Source: Coleophoma eucalyptorum
Lineage: Eukaryota > Ascomycota > Leotiomycetes > Helotiales > Dermateaceae
Length of the DNA: 64,000 bases
Assembly: GCA_026120035.1 (NCBI GenBank)
Contig: JALRME010000021.1
Location: 434,001-498,000 of the forward strand
Reading direction: 5' to 3'
The notes under the pieces are model-generated. The model worked only from the letters and a program-made list of their open reading frames with translations, was not told the DNA's origin and did no database searches. The position numbers were made by a program, and so were the translations under genes. Positions 13,294-23,883 of this stretch are shown piece by piece. Every line of letters starts with the position of its first letter. Position 1 is the first letter of the stretch.

Positions 13294-13884
13294 AACGTTG
13301 AAAAAGGCTCACGGTCATAAATATTTATTTGAGAAATGTTTCGGTATTTACAGCTCTCGTATTTCATTTATTTATTTACTTATTTAATTTATTTATTTAT
13401 TTAATAACTTGCATTGTGTTCTTCAAAGGCTGAAACATAGGTACTACCATAGAATTCAATGTTCACCAAGCCCCTATCCCCCTTCCTCTTCGCCTCATTG
13501 CCATCTTGTCATGCGCCTGAGGAAATTAGGAACTAATGATGAAAGGAAATTCTGTAATGTTCACCAAACATGAAGCAATTTTCAGGCTTAACTAACAATC
13601 ACAGAATCTGTTTTCGGGTTATGGATATAGAAGATCGAAGGCAGGATTTATGAACTATCGCCTCAAACGTTCGCCGTCTTCACGAGAAGCTCAACATATT
13701 CAAAGGCATTGGCACTGCATTTCAAAACAACACTACAGGTCATGGCTATGCTACAAGCCATTATCAGTACTGTCATAGATGTACGTGATGTTAGGTACCG
13801 TCCGACCGTACATAGCCACACACCTGGGCCAGTGGATTAACAGAAATACGTGTTCTCTCCTCGAATTACCAAATTCGTATTTAC
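13294..13884. other. Intergenic between convergent genes
   Basis: About 590 bases where the MFS transporter (+) and the alpha/beta hydrolase (-) converge. It must hold both 3' ends. An ATTT-type microsatellite sits at 13363-13405. I see no coding frame. Confidence 0.5.
13363..13405. repeat. ATTT/ATTTA microsatellite
   Basis: A run of about ten TTTA/ATTT units with small interruptions, starting 70 bases after the MFS stop codon. It probably lies in the 3' untranslated region. Simple-sequence repeat with no further function visible. Confidence 0.85.
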
Positions 13885-14820
13885 TCAACGCGTTACATTT
13901 TTCAGAAACCTCTTCAGATGTACCGTGACCATATCCGGGTTCTCAATGCAATGCCAGTGACCAACGCCTTGCAGAATCTCGGTCTGTTTCTCGGACTCTG
14001 CTGTCCCATAGCTAGCAAGAATAGCCTGGCTACCAGAAAGAGGCGCGGTCTTATCATTCTCCCCGGCCAGAATCAACAGGGGTACCTTGATTGACTGATA
14101 ATCTGGTGATGTTGCTGTAGCTATGACTTTGCAAAGGGATGCATAGCCTTCAGGGGATGTTCCTAAGATCAAAGCTCTGATAAATGCATGGTGCAATGCG
14201 GTAGACGCAGAGCCCGTTGCTGCAGTAGGCACTGTTTCTGCCAGAGCTTCAAGACCGTCTGAAAAGAGTCAGTAGCTCAGCTATGAGGCGGTAGTGAAAA
14301 GTGGATTTGACATAATGGAGAACAGAACGGGACCCCTGATTTTAAAATAGAGGGGATCAGAGCAATAGGAGCTAAACGCACCTTTCTGCACGACCTGGAT
14401 ACGCTTTTCGAAGACGTCTGCCATAACGGGACTTGGGTTGACGGGACCGATTAATACGACTCCTTTCACAGCTTCTGGCTGAGAAGCCGCAAACGAACTT
14501 GCAATAATTCCACCCATTGAATGGCCCACTATTACGACCTTTTCACGAATCTTCAGAGCATCAAGCAAACCCGCGACGTCTTTCGTGATGCTTTCCACCG
14601 ATTGCTCGGATGCGCCGCCATCGCTGAGCTTGGACATCCCCGAGCCGTAGGTATCGAGCGCGATGGCGCAATTATCTGCGCTCAGATTGGGGATTACTGT
14701 CTGGTAGAAACATGACGAGGATCCAAGGCCGTGGATAAATACGAGGATCGTCTTTGCTGTTTCAACGGGACGGTTGATGGTGTAAAACAGCCTCTTATTG
14801 TTGGCTGTTACGAAAGGCAT
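13885..14820 (-). CDS. Alpha/beta hydrolase (enol-lactonase-like)
   Basis: Serine hydrolase of the 270-residue single-domain type. Exons 14820-14382 and 14258-13885; the joint is at VVQK/DGLEAL. The oxyanion region is FIHGLGSSS. The nucleophile is Ser101 in GHSMGG, the acid is the Asp of AGENDKTAP and the base is the His of GVGHWHCIENP, so the triad is complete. The overall look is that of 3-oxoadipate enol-lactonase and related carboxylesterases, but the substrate cannot be read from the sequence. The intron (14381-14259) can be read through in frame for 33 codons before a stop, so an unspliced message would give a truncated protein without Asp and His. It is the first gene of the catabolic block and may hydrolyse a lactone or ester precursor; that is inference. 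Confidence 0.87.
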
Positions 14821-16087
14821 CTTGGCTGGCGTGAACGATGTGACTGTGATGGAGTTTGAGTGATAAACGACTTTGATTTAGTCAAAAATGTAACGACAAG
14901 GGGGCAGCTCGAGAGTCACTCGTATTTGAAGCAAGTAACAGAGTCAAATATAGACAGACGTCTGTCCGTTGGGATGGGAAGCATCTTAGTCGATAACTAT
15001 GCGATATCCGACTTCCGCCGTCAGTTAGCTAAAGTTCCGCTTGCTCCACCCTGACTGACGCCATTGTCGAGGTTTGATTTTCTGCTTTCTCCGACACTAA
15101 GGACGAAGGATGATAGTATTCTCTTCAACCTGTTCCATTTATGCAAATGTCTAAACCGATTTTCCTGGCATTAAATAAATATAATTGAGGCGGTTTGAAA
15201 AGAGATTCAGAATTGAAACTAACACCTGTCAGAGAAACTTTTACGAGTCAAGCTCCATTTTTTGTTTCGTCACGTGACTATGTATCCATTTGTCCTCGGC
15301 AATTACTTCTTCCAATACTACTTGTAGCTAGACTAGAATGAAAAAGTCCACATCAAATTTATGAATTAAGGTGAAGTTATGGCGATACTTCAATACGTCC
15401 TAGGGGACAGTATGTAGCCATAAGTACTAATATCTTGGGACGTCGTTCGTTTATCTAAGTTATCATCTTATCGTCGGCTAATTAAACTAAGTAAAGTCCA
15501 ACGCGCCGAGAACATTAAATCGGATAATATTACATTCTGCAATTAAGAATATAGCTCTGTGATTTGATTCTTGGAGAAATATCTAACCTTGTCAGGCTCT
15601 GCGTAATTTAAGTATTGTTGCTATATATTGGTGTAGCTGAATAATAATTCAATATCAACCTTCGCCATTACAGCTACAGATTGTTGATAATCCCTTTAAT
15701 TGTCTCGAAGAGAAGACATTGGTTTCTATGAGCACCAGCGCCAATAATTGAACCCATTGTGATATGTTTGTAATTGTATTGATGTTTAAGAGATTCATAA
15801 TCAGAAATCTATTCCTTAAATCGCCGCAATATCATCAGATAGCCCCCCCCCCCAACCAAAGGTAAACGGGATAGGAAAATAAAACCTCATTTCAAGGCTG
15901 CTTCGATAGTTATGAGTTAAGATAATTCAAGGTTAGTTTGGACACCAAGATTCTACCACTGTAAGGTCAATAGTCTTCATGTTTCTTCAAAAGTCAACAA
16001 GGTAACTAGTTGAGTATGTCATGAACTCTGCATATATTATAACTCCATTCTAGGACGCTCTACGTCATAAGTTTACCACTGAATCTA
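14821..16087. other. AT-rich intergenic region
   Basis: About 1.27 kb, AT-rich, between the alpha/beta hydrolase and the transketolase (both -). It includes a cytosine homopolymer at 15843-15853. There are no plausible coding frames. The end near 14821 should hold the hydrolase promoter and the end near 16087 the transketolase 3' region. Confidence 0.5.
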
Positions 16088-18471
16088 TCAATGCTTGGAA
16101 TTCAAGTCTCTGAACTCTCCTCTCAGGCACTCTATACCCTCTTTTCTCACTTCCTTCACTAAGGCTTCAACTTTAGGCGCAATCACCTCAGCTTCGAATC
16201 CAAAATACTTATAAGCGACCTTGCCAGGAAGACTGTGACCAAAAGAATTCATCGAAACACCGGCATCAGCATATCTCTCCCAACCATTTACTGCATATGC
16301 CTCAATGACCACCCTCGGTGCCTTGGATCTGTATTGCAGCACGTCTCGTTTATACTCAATTGGTTGCGCCTCGAAAAGTCTCTGGCATGGGAAGCTGACC
16401 ACGCGTGCTTTAATACCATATTTCGAAGAGAGTAATGAAGCTGTTTCGACAGCGAAGACCATCTCTGCACCAACACCAATCAACGTAATGTCTGCATCAG
16501 CTTCTTCGATGAAGACATAAGCACCCTTTTGAACACCTTCGCGGGAAGAATATTGTGGATATTGCTCGAGATTTTGCCGCGAGAGAGAGATTATTGAGGG
16601 TGTGTTCTTTGCTTTCATTGCAGCAATATAGGCCCCAGCAGTTTCCTCACTGTCTGCTGGTCTGATGTATAGTAGGTTAGGCATAGCTCGGTATAGCGAG
16701 GCTAAAGCGATTGGCTGATGTGTTGGTCCATCTTCACCAGTACCTATTGAATCATGTGTCGCAATGTGGATCTGTTGCAAGCCTTGTAGAGCCCCCATTC
16801 GGATGCCAGGTGCTGCGTACTGTAATACATGTCAATGCTGAATATGACTTGAGGACTTAGAAAGCTTACAATATAGAACATGAAGAACGAAGATGTAACT
16901 GGGAGAATTGTTCCTTTGTTGAATGCAGCCAGACCGTTCGATATGGATGCCATAGCATGCTCTCTGATTCCCCAGTGGATATATCTTCCAGAATAGTCCC
17001 CGTTGATACCGCAAGCAGTCTTCAAGTCAGGCTATTTCGATGTCAGCAGGTTATTTATAGAGAAGGAAGTCATGGCCTACATTTTGGAAGTCGACTTTGT
17101 CTTTCCAGATCATATTCACTGACGGGGACAAATCCGCTGTTCCAACCATGAAGTTTTTCAGATGCTGGGCGAGTGGGTTACAAATTAAGCCAGAGGATTT
17201 TCTCGAAGCAGTCGGTGTTGTTGGTAGATCTTCTTTCTTAGGTATATACTTCATAAAGTCGTCCGTCAACTTGCCTTCTACGCGAAGAGCAAATTCCTCA
17301 GCCAATTCTGGATATTCTTTTCCGTACTTAAGCACAAGTTGGTTCCACTCGCCTTCAATCTCCCTTCCTCGTGGCTTTGCTTCTCTGAAGTAATCATAGA
17401 CCTCATCAGAAACAACAAAATGCTGCTCTGGATCACGACCGAACTTTTGTTTGATGTTGGCAACATCTTCTGCTCCAAATGCAGCGCCATGGGCTTTTGC
17501 GTCTCCAGCTGATTTGCTTCCAATGCCAATTAAAGTTCGGATATTGATGAAGGTTGGTTTGTCTTTGTTGTTCTTGGCAGTGAGGAGTGCCTGTACAATA
17601 CCCTCAATGTCGTGGTTGCCATCCATAATATCAATCACGTTCCAGCCTGAAGCTGCCATTTTGGTATTGACGTCTTCAGTGTTGCAAAGATCAACGGATC
17701 CATCGCATGTGATCTGATTGTTGTCGTAGATTAGGACAAGGTTGTTAAGTTTCCAGTGCCCAGCAAGGGAGATTGCCTCAAGTGCTACTCCTTCTTGTAG
17801 ACATGCATCTCCAATCATGCACCAAGTAGTGTTATCGACTACGTCAAACCCTGGCTTGTTATATGTAGCAGCTAAGTGTTTCGTAGCCATTGCGAGCCCA
17901 ACTGCATTTGCAACTCCTTGACCAAGAGGTCCTGTTGTTACTTCGATTCCTTCATGTTCGATTTCTGGGTGTCCCGGGCAGATTGAATCTGTCCTCGAAG
18001 AGTGGTAGGATTTAAGTTGGTCGAATGTCATGTTCTTGTATCCTACGAGGTGAAGAAATGTGTATTGGAAAAGGCAAGTATGACCTATTTGCAAGTCAGG
18101 AAAATGCTTAATTGGCAACAGAAGTACAATAATTACCGTTTGAAAGAACAAATCTGTCTCGATTGAAATATGATGGATTTTCTGGGCTATACTTCATCAC
18201 GTATTTCCACAGAGCGACACCGATTGCCGCCATTCCCATGGCACTCCTGTGCTGAAGTCAGTAACTCAATCTCTCAATCATTAAGAAGTACTCACCCAGG
18301 ATGCCCGCCTTTGAACTGCTCGCACAAGTCTGCAATCAAGCATCGAAAGGTTTTGAGAACCAAATCATCTTGATCAGACGCTGCAAGCTTTACATCTATT
18401 AAACCATTGGAAGAAGCACCCTTCACGGTTACTGGTAAATGTGACACGCTCTCAACTGCTGATGGTGCCAT
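16088..18471 (-). CDS. Dihydroxyacetone-synthase-type transketolase
   Basis: Thiamine-diphosphate enzyme moving a two-carbon ketol unit from a ketose phosphate to an aldehyde; in methylotrophic yeasts the DHAS branch uses formaldehyde as acceptor. Exons 18471-18296, 18246-18137, 18084-17081, 17031-16870 and 16819-16088 give 727 residues, full length. The order is N-terminal TPP domain (EQFKGGHPGSAMGM; GDACLQEG; IYDNNQITCDGSVD), then pyrimidine-binding domain (GIREHAMA..NGLAAFNKG; THDSIGTGEDGPTHQP), then C-terminal domain with FPCQRLFEAQ. RDRFVLSNGHTCLFQY and CDGSVD..NTED match yeast DHAS, as I recall it, better than ordinary transketolase. The C-terminus is -SKH, not a standard peroxisomal SKL, although yeast DHAS is peroxisomal. 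A TATA-like TATAAATA lies at 18566-18557. Divergent from the reductase at 19254, so the two may share a promoter. DHAS over housekeeping transketolase: fairly sure. Confidence 0.88.
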
Positions 18472-19253
18472 TGTAAAGTAAGCTTGCCTAAAGTAACGGT
18501 ACTACAAGTTGCAGCTCACGAAAAGAATTATGGTCACACAAAACTTCGACCAAGTATATTTATATGACAACGACAGATGAGAGATCTATGGCTCAAAGGA
18601 AACACTCACATGTATATTTTTGGCTGATTGACCCCGCTGGCCATAGTCGATGGTAAGGTATACTCAATTGGGAAATCCGTTGAAATGCAAAGGGTAACGG
18701 AAGAGTGGATCCGGGTGCTTAGAGCTGCTTTTTCGGGTATAGAGACTCTGGATGCGCCGAAGCGATTATTTCCGGACATGATACCAGCCACTAAGCTCAT
18801 AACAATCGTCACACTGGCAGCTAGATGAAGCACATCCAAGGACTCACGTAAACAAACCCGTTTTTAGCAATCGCAACCGCGGCTTAGATTTCTTGCCGTC
18901 AAACCCCTCTCAGCCCTAAGACCCAGGCATTGATCATTTGATGCTCTTCTAGTCCTCTCGAATGGCTATGCGCAACCCACTATGCGCAACGAGTTTCCTT
19001 ATGTACGAAGCTTGCCTCTTATTTTAAGAGGTGTATGCATTAGAGTGGGTAGCTCCATGAATTACCAAGTGCTCATAGAGCCATGATTCTTTGAAAATAA
19101 AACTGAATTGCTCCTCTTTTTGTCTTGCTTCATCCTATCTTCACGTTTACTCCCAATTGTATTTTTTGATTCCTTCTGAGTCTGCTTCGGTCCCTTCATT
19201 GATTGTTTAATCCCCCATATTTTATCAAATACCTCAGCTCCTACGTTCCGAAC
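18472..19253. promoter_or_regulatory. Divergent promoter, transketolase / reductase
   Basis: A 782-base region between two divergent genes of the same putative cluster. On the minus side a TATAAATA-like box lies about 90 bases before the transketolase ATG. On the plus side the last 130 bases before 19254 are CT-rich, as is common before fungal start sites. One CreA-like GCGGGG core (minus strand) is at 18632-18637 and a CGGACAT element at about 18774. Open frames here lack protein character. Confidence 0.5.
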
Positions 19254-20260
19254 ATGGGTTCTATAGAGAAAACTCCAGTAGTTTCGGACATCAGTCTGCC
19301 TGCTCATATTCCAGAGTCAAGCCAGACACCCTCTTCAGCTTCAACAAACAAACTCTTCTCTCTTAGTGCAAGAACGATCGCTATTACAGGCGGTGGTAGA
19401 GGGCTCGGAATCACACTTGCCTCAGCAGTGCTTGAAGCAGGAGGACATGCAGCTTGCATTGACATCTTGCCAGAACCCTCTGCCACAGAATGGGCCGCTC
19501 TACAGAAGCTTGCAAAGAGTTCCAACCTCTCAATCTCCTACCACAAGTGCGACATTACCTCGGAGGAAGATATTTCGAAATGCTTGGACGACATTGCAGA
19601 GGCTGGAAAGGCTGCAGGTGCACCATTAGCAGGAACGATTGCATGTGCTGGAATTCAACAGAAGGTTCCAGCAGTCGAATATCCAATTGATGGCTTTAGA
19701 CGTATTATGGATGTCAATGTTACAGGAACATTTCTGACCATCAAGCACACCGCAAGGATATTTATCAAGGAGGGAACGAAAGGCAGCGTGGTTATGATTG
19801 CCTCTATGTCTGGACAAGTAGCAAACAGGGTAAGCTTCTGTCTTTCGACAATAGTGCAAATTTTTACTACGATATTGATTTTGTTAGGGCTTGACCTGCT
19901 CTGCATATAACACATCGAAAGCAGCCGTACAGCAAATGTGCAGATCTGTGGCACAGGAATGGGGTCAGTATGGAATTCGAGTCAACACATTATCGCCAGG
20001 CGTAAGTTTTGTCCAATTTGAGTGGGATCGCTGTAGCCATGCTAATCAATTCGAATCAGTATATCCGCACGGCCATGACCGACGAGCTTCTGACAGCAGA
20101 ACCCGAAGTAGAGAAGACATGGATGGCCGGCGCCCTCCTAGGAAGACTTGGTGCTCCAGAGGATTTCAAGGCACCTGCCGTCTTCCTACTCGCAGATGGC
20201 AGCTCTTTCATGACTGGTGCTGACCTGAGAGTTGATGGTGGCCACTGTGCATCGGCTTAA
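19254..20260 (+). CDS. Short-chain dehydrogenase/reductase (ketose/polyol type)
   Basis: Classical SDR, probably NADP(H)-dependent, 296 residues from exons 19254-19829, 19888-20001 and 20060-20260. The cofactor-binding TGGGRGLG is at 45-52. The sheet motif ACAGI replaces the common NNAG. The active-site Asn is in DVNVTGTF, Ser in IASMSGQ, and Tyr199/Lys203 in YNTSK. RVNTLSPGYIRT follows, and the protein ends in VDGGHCASA. It resembles fungal sorbose, xylulose and D-arabinitol/erythrulose reductases (SOU1 and ArDH type), so it likely interconverts a ketose and a polyol; the exact substrate is open. The first 38 residues are a Ser/Pro-rich leader. I preferred the ATG at 19254 (AACATGG) to one 51 bases upstream. 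Neighbours are the DHAS-type transketolase and a sugar porter. Confidence 0.87.
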
Positions 20261-20861
20261 AACTTCTTGGGAAATATGTCGAAATGATACAATGATGATA
20301 GGCAGAAATAGACATCGTATAGACTAGAAGGACCACTTGGGCACCGCTCCTATTCATATGAGCCTCAATGAGATCCGTGACGTTCCTAGCCATCAAAAGT
20401 GATTTAGGAATTATAATATCGACTTGAATATTGAAACGTTAAGGGGGTTTCTGTGTCATTGTTTATGATATCATTCGAATACTCCTTAAGCTATGTAGTT
20501 CATTGGGCAGCGGTTCAATACCACCATTATTGTCTAGTTTTGTGCTCAGCGCTTGGTCGGGGTCTGTTTTGGCAGGATAGATAAATTGCCTCGCGCTATT
20601 TAATTAGTCCTAGCATCATTACTTGGCACGTCGGTAGGCTCGTCATGATACTGCGAGCATAGACCGTCAACCAGCTGCCTGCTTTGCCAGAGTCAACATC
20701 TTTCAATCTATTTTTCTAACAGCACAGTCGAACCCAATAACGAGAAGCCGAGGTCATATATCCCTGAAATTTCCTAAAGTCATGCCGGCCAACTAAGGGA
20801 ATGCGTAGTGGTAGCGCTTCGAGTTGCTTTTTTCGGCAGGGTGACAGGATTGGAGGATTAG
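20261..20861. other. Intergenic, no gene recognised
   Basis: About 600 bases between the reductase stop and the CreA-site cluster before the sugar porter. It contains the 3' region of the reductase. I see no coding frame or repeat. Confidence 0.45.
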
Positions 20862-20985
20862 CCCCAGTCTCTGCCCTCCGCAATTTACTCCGCCTGAATC
20901 AGTTGATCCTTCGCGTTTGCTTCTCCCCTAGTGTTTCCGGCAACTTTTGCGGCTTTCTAACCCCCACAGTGAGAAAATGCTGGGG
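20862..20985. promoter_or_regulatory. Cluster of five CreA-like sites
   Basis: Five matches to the carbon-catabolite repressor consensus SYGGRG lie within 124 bases: CTGGGG on the minus strand at 20862-20867, GCGGAG on the minus strand at 20876-20881 and 20888-20893, GTGGGG on the minus strand at 20962-20967, and CTGGGG on the plus strand at 20980-20985. They sit 220-345 bases before the sugar-porter ATG. A TATAAG box is at 21121-21126. Glucose repression of the porter is the natural reading. Confidence 0.6.
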
Positions 20986-21205
20986 CCATCGATCTCCTCA
21001 GCCCTGATTTCTCCTTGATATGCCGAAAATGGGGAAATGCGGGTGGTCTCGAAACGAGGAGCGACCCATGATGACGATGCCATGGGGTTATTTGGTCACG
21101 ACCGTCATTTTCCATTAGTCTATAAGATCTGGCTGTGGTCCCGATGTTTCGGAAAATTGGTCTTCATCAATTGAGGAAGTCAGATTTTATTATACAGACC
21201 TCAAG

Positions 21206-23194
21206 ATGACGATTCTCATCGGACGTGCCCTCTCATGGGCCATTACAGCCACTGCAGGTTCAGGTTTTCTTCTGTAAGCATTCACACCGCCAGCCAAGTG
21301 CTCCCTCAGTACCCTAACTTTCTTAGGTTTGGTTATGATCAAGGAGTCATGTCCGGGCTGCTCACAGGGCAAGCCTTCACTAAACAGTTTCCTGAAATCG
21401 ACACTACATCAACGGGCAACGGAAGCTCTTCCCTTCAAGGAACTGTGTTAGTTATACCCTTTCTGTGGCTGATTCCTTTTACTAATATGTGGATATAGTG
21501 TCGCGATCTACGAAATTGGATGTTTCTTTGGTGCTCTGTTCTGTTTCTTCTTCGGAGAGAAGTTGGGACGAAGAAAATGTATCATGATCGGTTGCTTCGT
21601 ACTGGCGATTGGTGCAGCCCTACAGGCTTCGGCAAACACCATCGCGCAAATGATAGTGGGTCGTATAGTAGCAGGCTTGGGCAATGGTGCTAATACTGCT
21701 ACAATTCCGTGAGTACCTTGTTGTCCTAATTGAGTTATACCTTTTCGCGTTGAAAATGATACTAATATTACCAATTATATAGAGTCTGGCATGCGGAACT
21801 CATGAAGGCACACAAAAGAGGCAAAGGTCTTGCAGTAGAGCTTGCTATTAACATTTTGTATGTTCATCAAAACTACTTCAATTACCGAAATACACGTCCT
21901 AACCAGCTATAGTGGTGTAATGATGGCTTATTGGGTCGATTACGGCATGAGTTATGTCAATAACGAGGCCCAGTTCAGATTCCCGCTCGCTCTACAGATC
22001 GTTTTTGCCATCGTTTCGTTTATAGGAGTCCTGCTTCTGCCAGAATCTCCTAGATGGCTATTGGCCCATGACAAACATGCTGAAGCTCGCCACATTCTCT
22101 GGGCCTTAGATCTTAATGCAAAGTCCATTAATGAGTCAGATCCAACGATTGACCGGGAGATGGCTGAGATTCAACACGCAATTACCCTCGAGCACGAAGC
22201 AGCGGAAGGAGCCAATGGCTTAATGGCATGCTTCAAGAATGGGGAGCAGAAATTCTTCTTACGAACGTAAGTTCTATTGTCTAGAATCATTACAGTTTTG
22301 TATAACTAACATTGTTTAGGATGCTCGGAATTGGTGGACAATTCATGCAACAGCTTTCAGGAATCAATCTTATCACCTACGCAAGTACTCTCTTGGAAAG
22401 ACTGAGGACTTTCACTAACCGTACCAGTATGCACCCGTAATCTTCGAGACTTCAGTGAAGTTATCACACAACCTATCTCTTCTATTGTCCGGCTTCAATG
22501 GCGTCGCATATTTCTTGTCCTCCTTGATCCCAATCTGGATCATTGATAGACTCGGCAGAAGAAAGTTGATGCTCTTTGCTGCTGCTGGCCAATGTGCCTG
22601 CATGGCAATTCTAGCTGGAACTGTCTCAAATGGATCCAAAACTGCTGGCTACGTAGCCATTGTCATGCTTTTCCTGTTCAACTTCTTTTTTGCCGTTGGT
22701 CTCCTGGCAATTCCATGGCTCTGTAAGTATCGAGAGTTCAAGTTCTGGCTATCCTCTTACTGACTATGAACAGTACCTGCCGAATATGCTCCACTCGCAA
22801 TTCGAACCCCAGCAGCTGGTCTTGCCACTGCGTCAAACTGTAAGTTCTATTCTGTTGCAGCCTATATGTGTACTGACATGAAACAGGGATATTCACATTT
22901 CTCGTTGTCGAGATCACACCTGTCAGTATCAAAAGTATCGAATGGAGAACATACATCTATTTCGCCGTTTTCAATGCATTTTTCATCCCGCTCATCTATT
23001 TCTTCTACCCTGAGACCAAGAATCTTTCACTGGAGCAAATCGACAAACTTTTTACTGGAGAAAAGGTCTTGCTCCACTGGCATCCCTCCATGGATGACGA
23101 TGAATTGCCAACGGCGGATTTAAATATGTACGAAAAGGAAAATGGAGCTGAGGTTAACCACATTGATAAGAGTGAGACACCGAGTAGTCTCTAG
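21206..23194 (+). CDS. Sugar porter (MFS hexose/polyol transporter)
   Basis: Twelve-helix sugar:proton symporter, 518 residues, nine exons: 21206-21273, 21327-21446, 21499-21708, 21783-21857, 21913-22266, 22320-22380, 22428-22722, 22774-22839, 22887-23194. Family signatures: LFGYDQGVMSG in helix 1, GEKLGRRKC between helices 2 and 3, GRIVAGLGNGANTATIPVW, LPESPRWLL after helix 6, GGQFMQQLSGINLITYY in helix 7, DRLGRRKLM, and PETKNLSLEQIDKLF after helix 12. The sixth intron (22381-22427) begins with GC (GCAAGT) rather than GT; no GT alternative keeps the frame. The five CreA-like sites upstream suggest glucose repression. It is followed by the Zn2Cys6 regulator in the same direction. The substrate is unknown; the family carries hexoses, pentoses and polyols. 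Confidence 0.92.
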
Positions 23195-23883
23195 GCAGTA
23201 GATTGGTTCAGACCAGACGATGCAAGTTAAGAGCCTCCGCATATTATTTGCGGTGACTAGAGCATTTATATTTCCTTTTATGTGTTTATGATATCCAGTG
23301 GTGTGAAATTTCAAGTTATCCCAAGTAGAAAAAAGGAGAATTTATTGAACAAATGACAACTTTGACTGCAAGACCTAGTCTATTCTCGAGATAAGTGAGT
23401 ATATTGCGTGCATGAGCATGAGTAATACGTTTGAAGCTAGAAAATTCAAATGAAAGATCTTTTAAATATAGATATAGCCGGTCAAATTAGCCCCTGAATC
23501 CAGACAGATTTGGGTAGTCATGGAAATCCTTCGTCAACCTAATATTGAAACTGCGTTCGGACATCACCTGACCTCCCCCGCCTCCGCCATGGAGATTTAC
23601 CGAGGAGAATCAGCGCCTAGAACTGCCTTTCTCGACAAGCCTCACGCATTTCCGACATCGTCTCATTTGCACCCCATATTCCTGCCCCGGATTTCATAGA
23701 ATAGCTCTGCAGAAGCATGTCGGAATGCTCCATGCCTCGCTGAATACCATGTAGATGGGATTATCTATACGCCTGATAGATTCCAGGCACCTGGGGCCCT
23801 ACAAACAAACTTTCGCGGCAGGGTTTGAACCTTAACTTTTAAAGAGTGGGAGGCCGAACGCGAGGTCGTCCAGACTTCCAGAA
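23195..23883. promoter_or_regulatory. Promoter region of the Zn2Cys6 regulator
   Basis: About 690 bases after the sugar porter. The first part is its 3' region. Two CreA-like sites (GCGGGG at 23576-23581 and GCGGAG at 23582-23587, both minus strand) lie about 300 bases before the regulator ATG. I see no further gene. Confidence 0.45.

Noticed and set aside
14259..14381. Continuous frame through the alpha/beta hydrolase intron, suggesting a 179-residue protein
   Set aside because: It would lack the catalytic Asp and His. Splicing at GTGCGT..TTTCAG restores a full-length hydrolase.
15843..15853. Poly-C run as a possible regulatory element
   Set aside because: A homopolymer of 11 bases in AT-rich intergenic DNA; simple slippage explains it.
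18774..23560. CGGACAT element shared by the transketolase, reductase and regulator upstream regions
   Set aside because: A 7-base match on two strands is expected about once per 8 kb; three hits, one inside coding sequence, are not convincing.
23818..23840. GGTTCAAACC-like T-loop on the minus strand
   Set aside because: It is a short palindrome; no stem pairs correctly around it.
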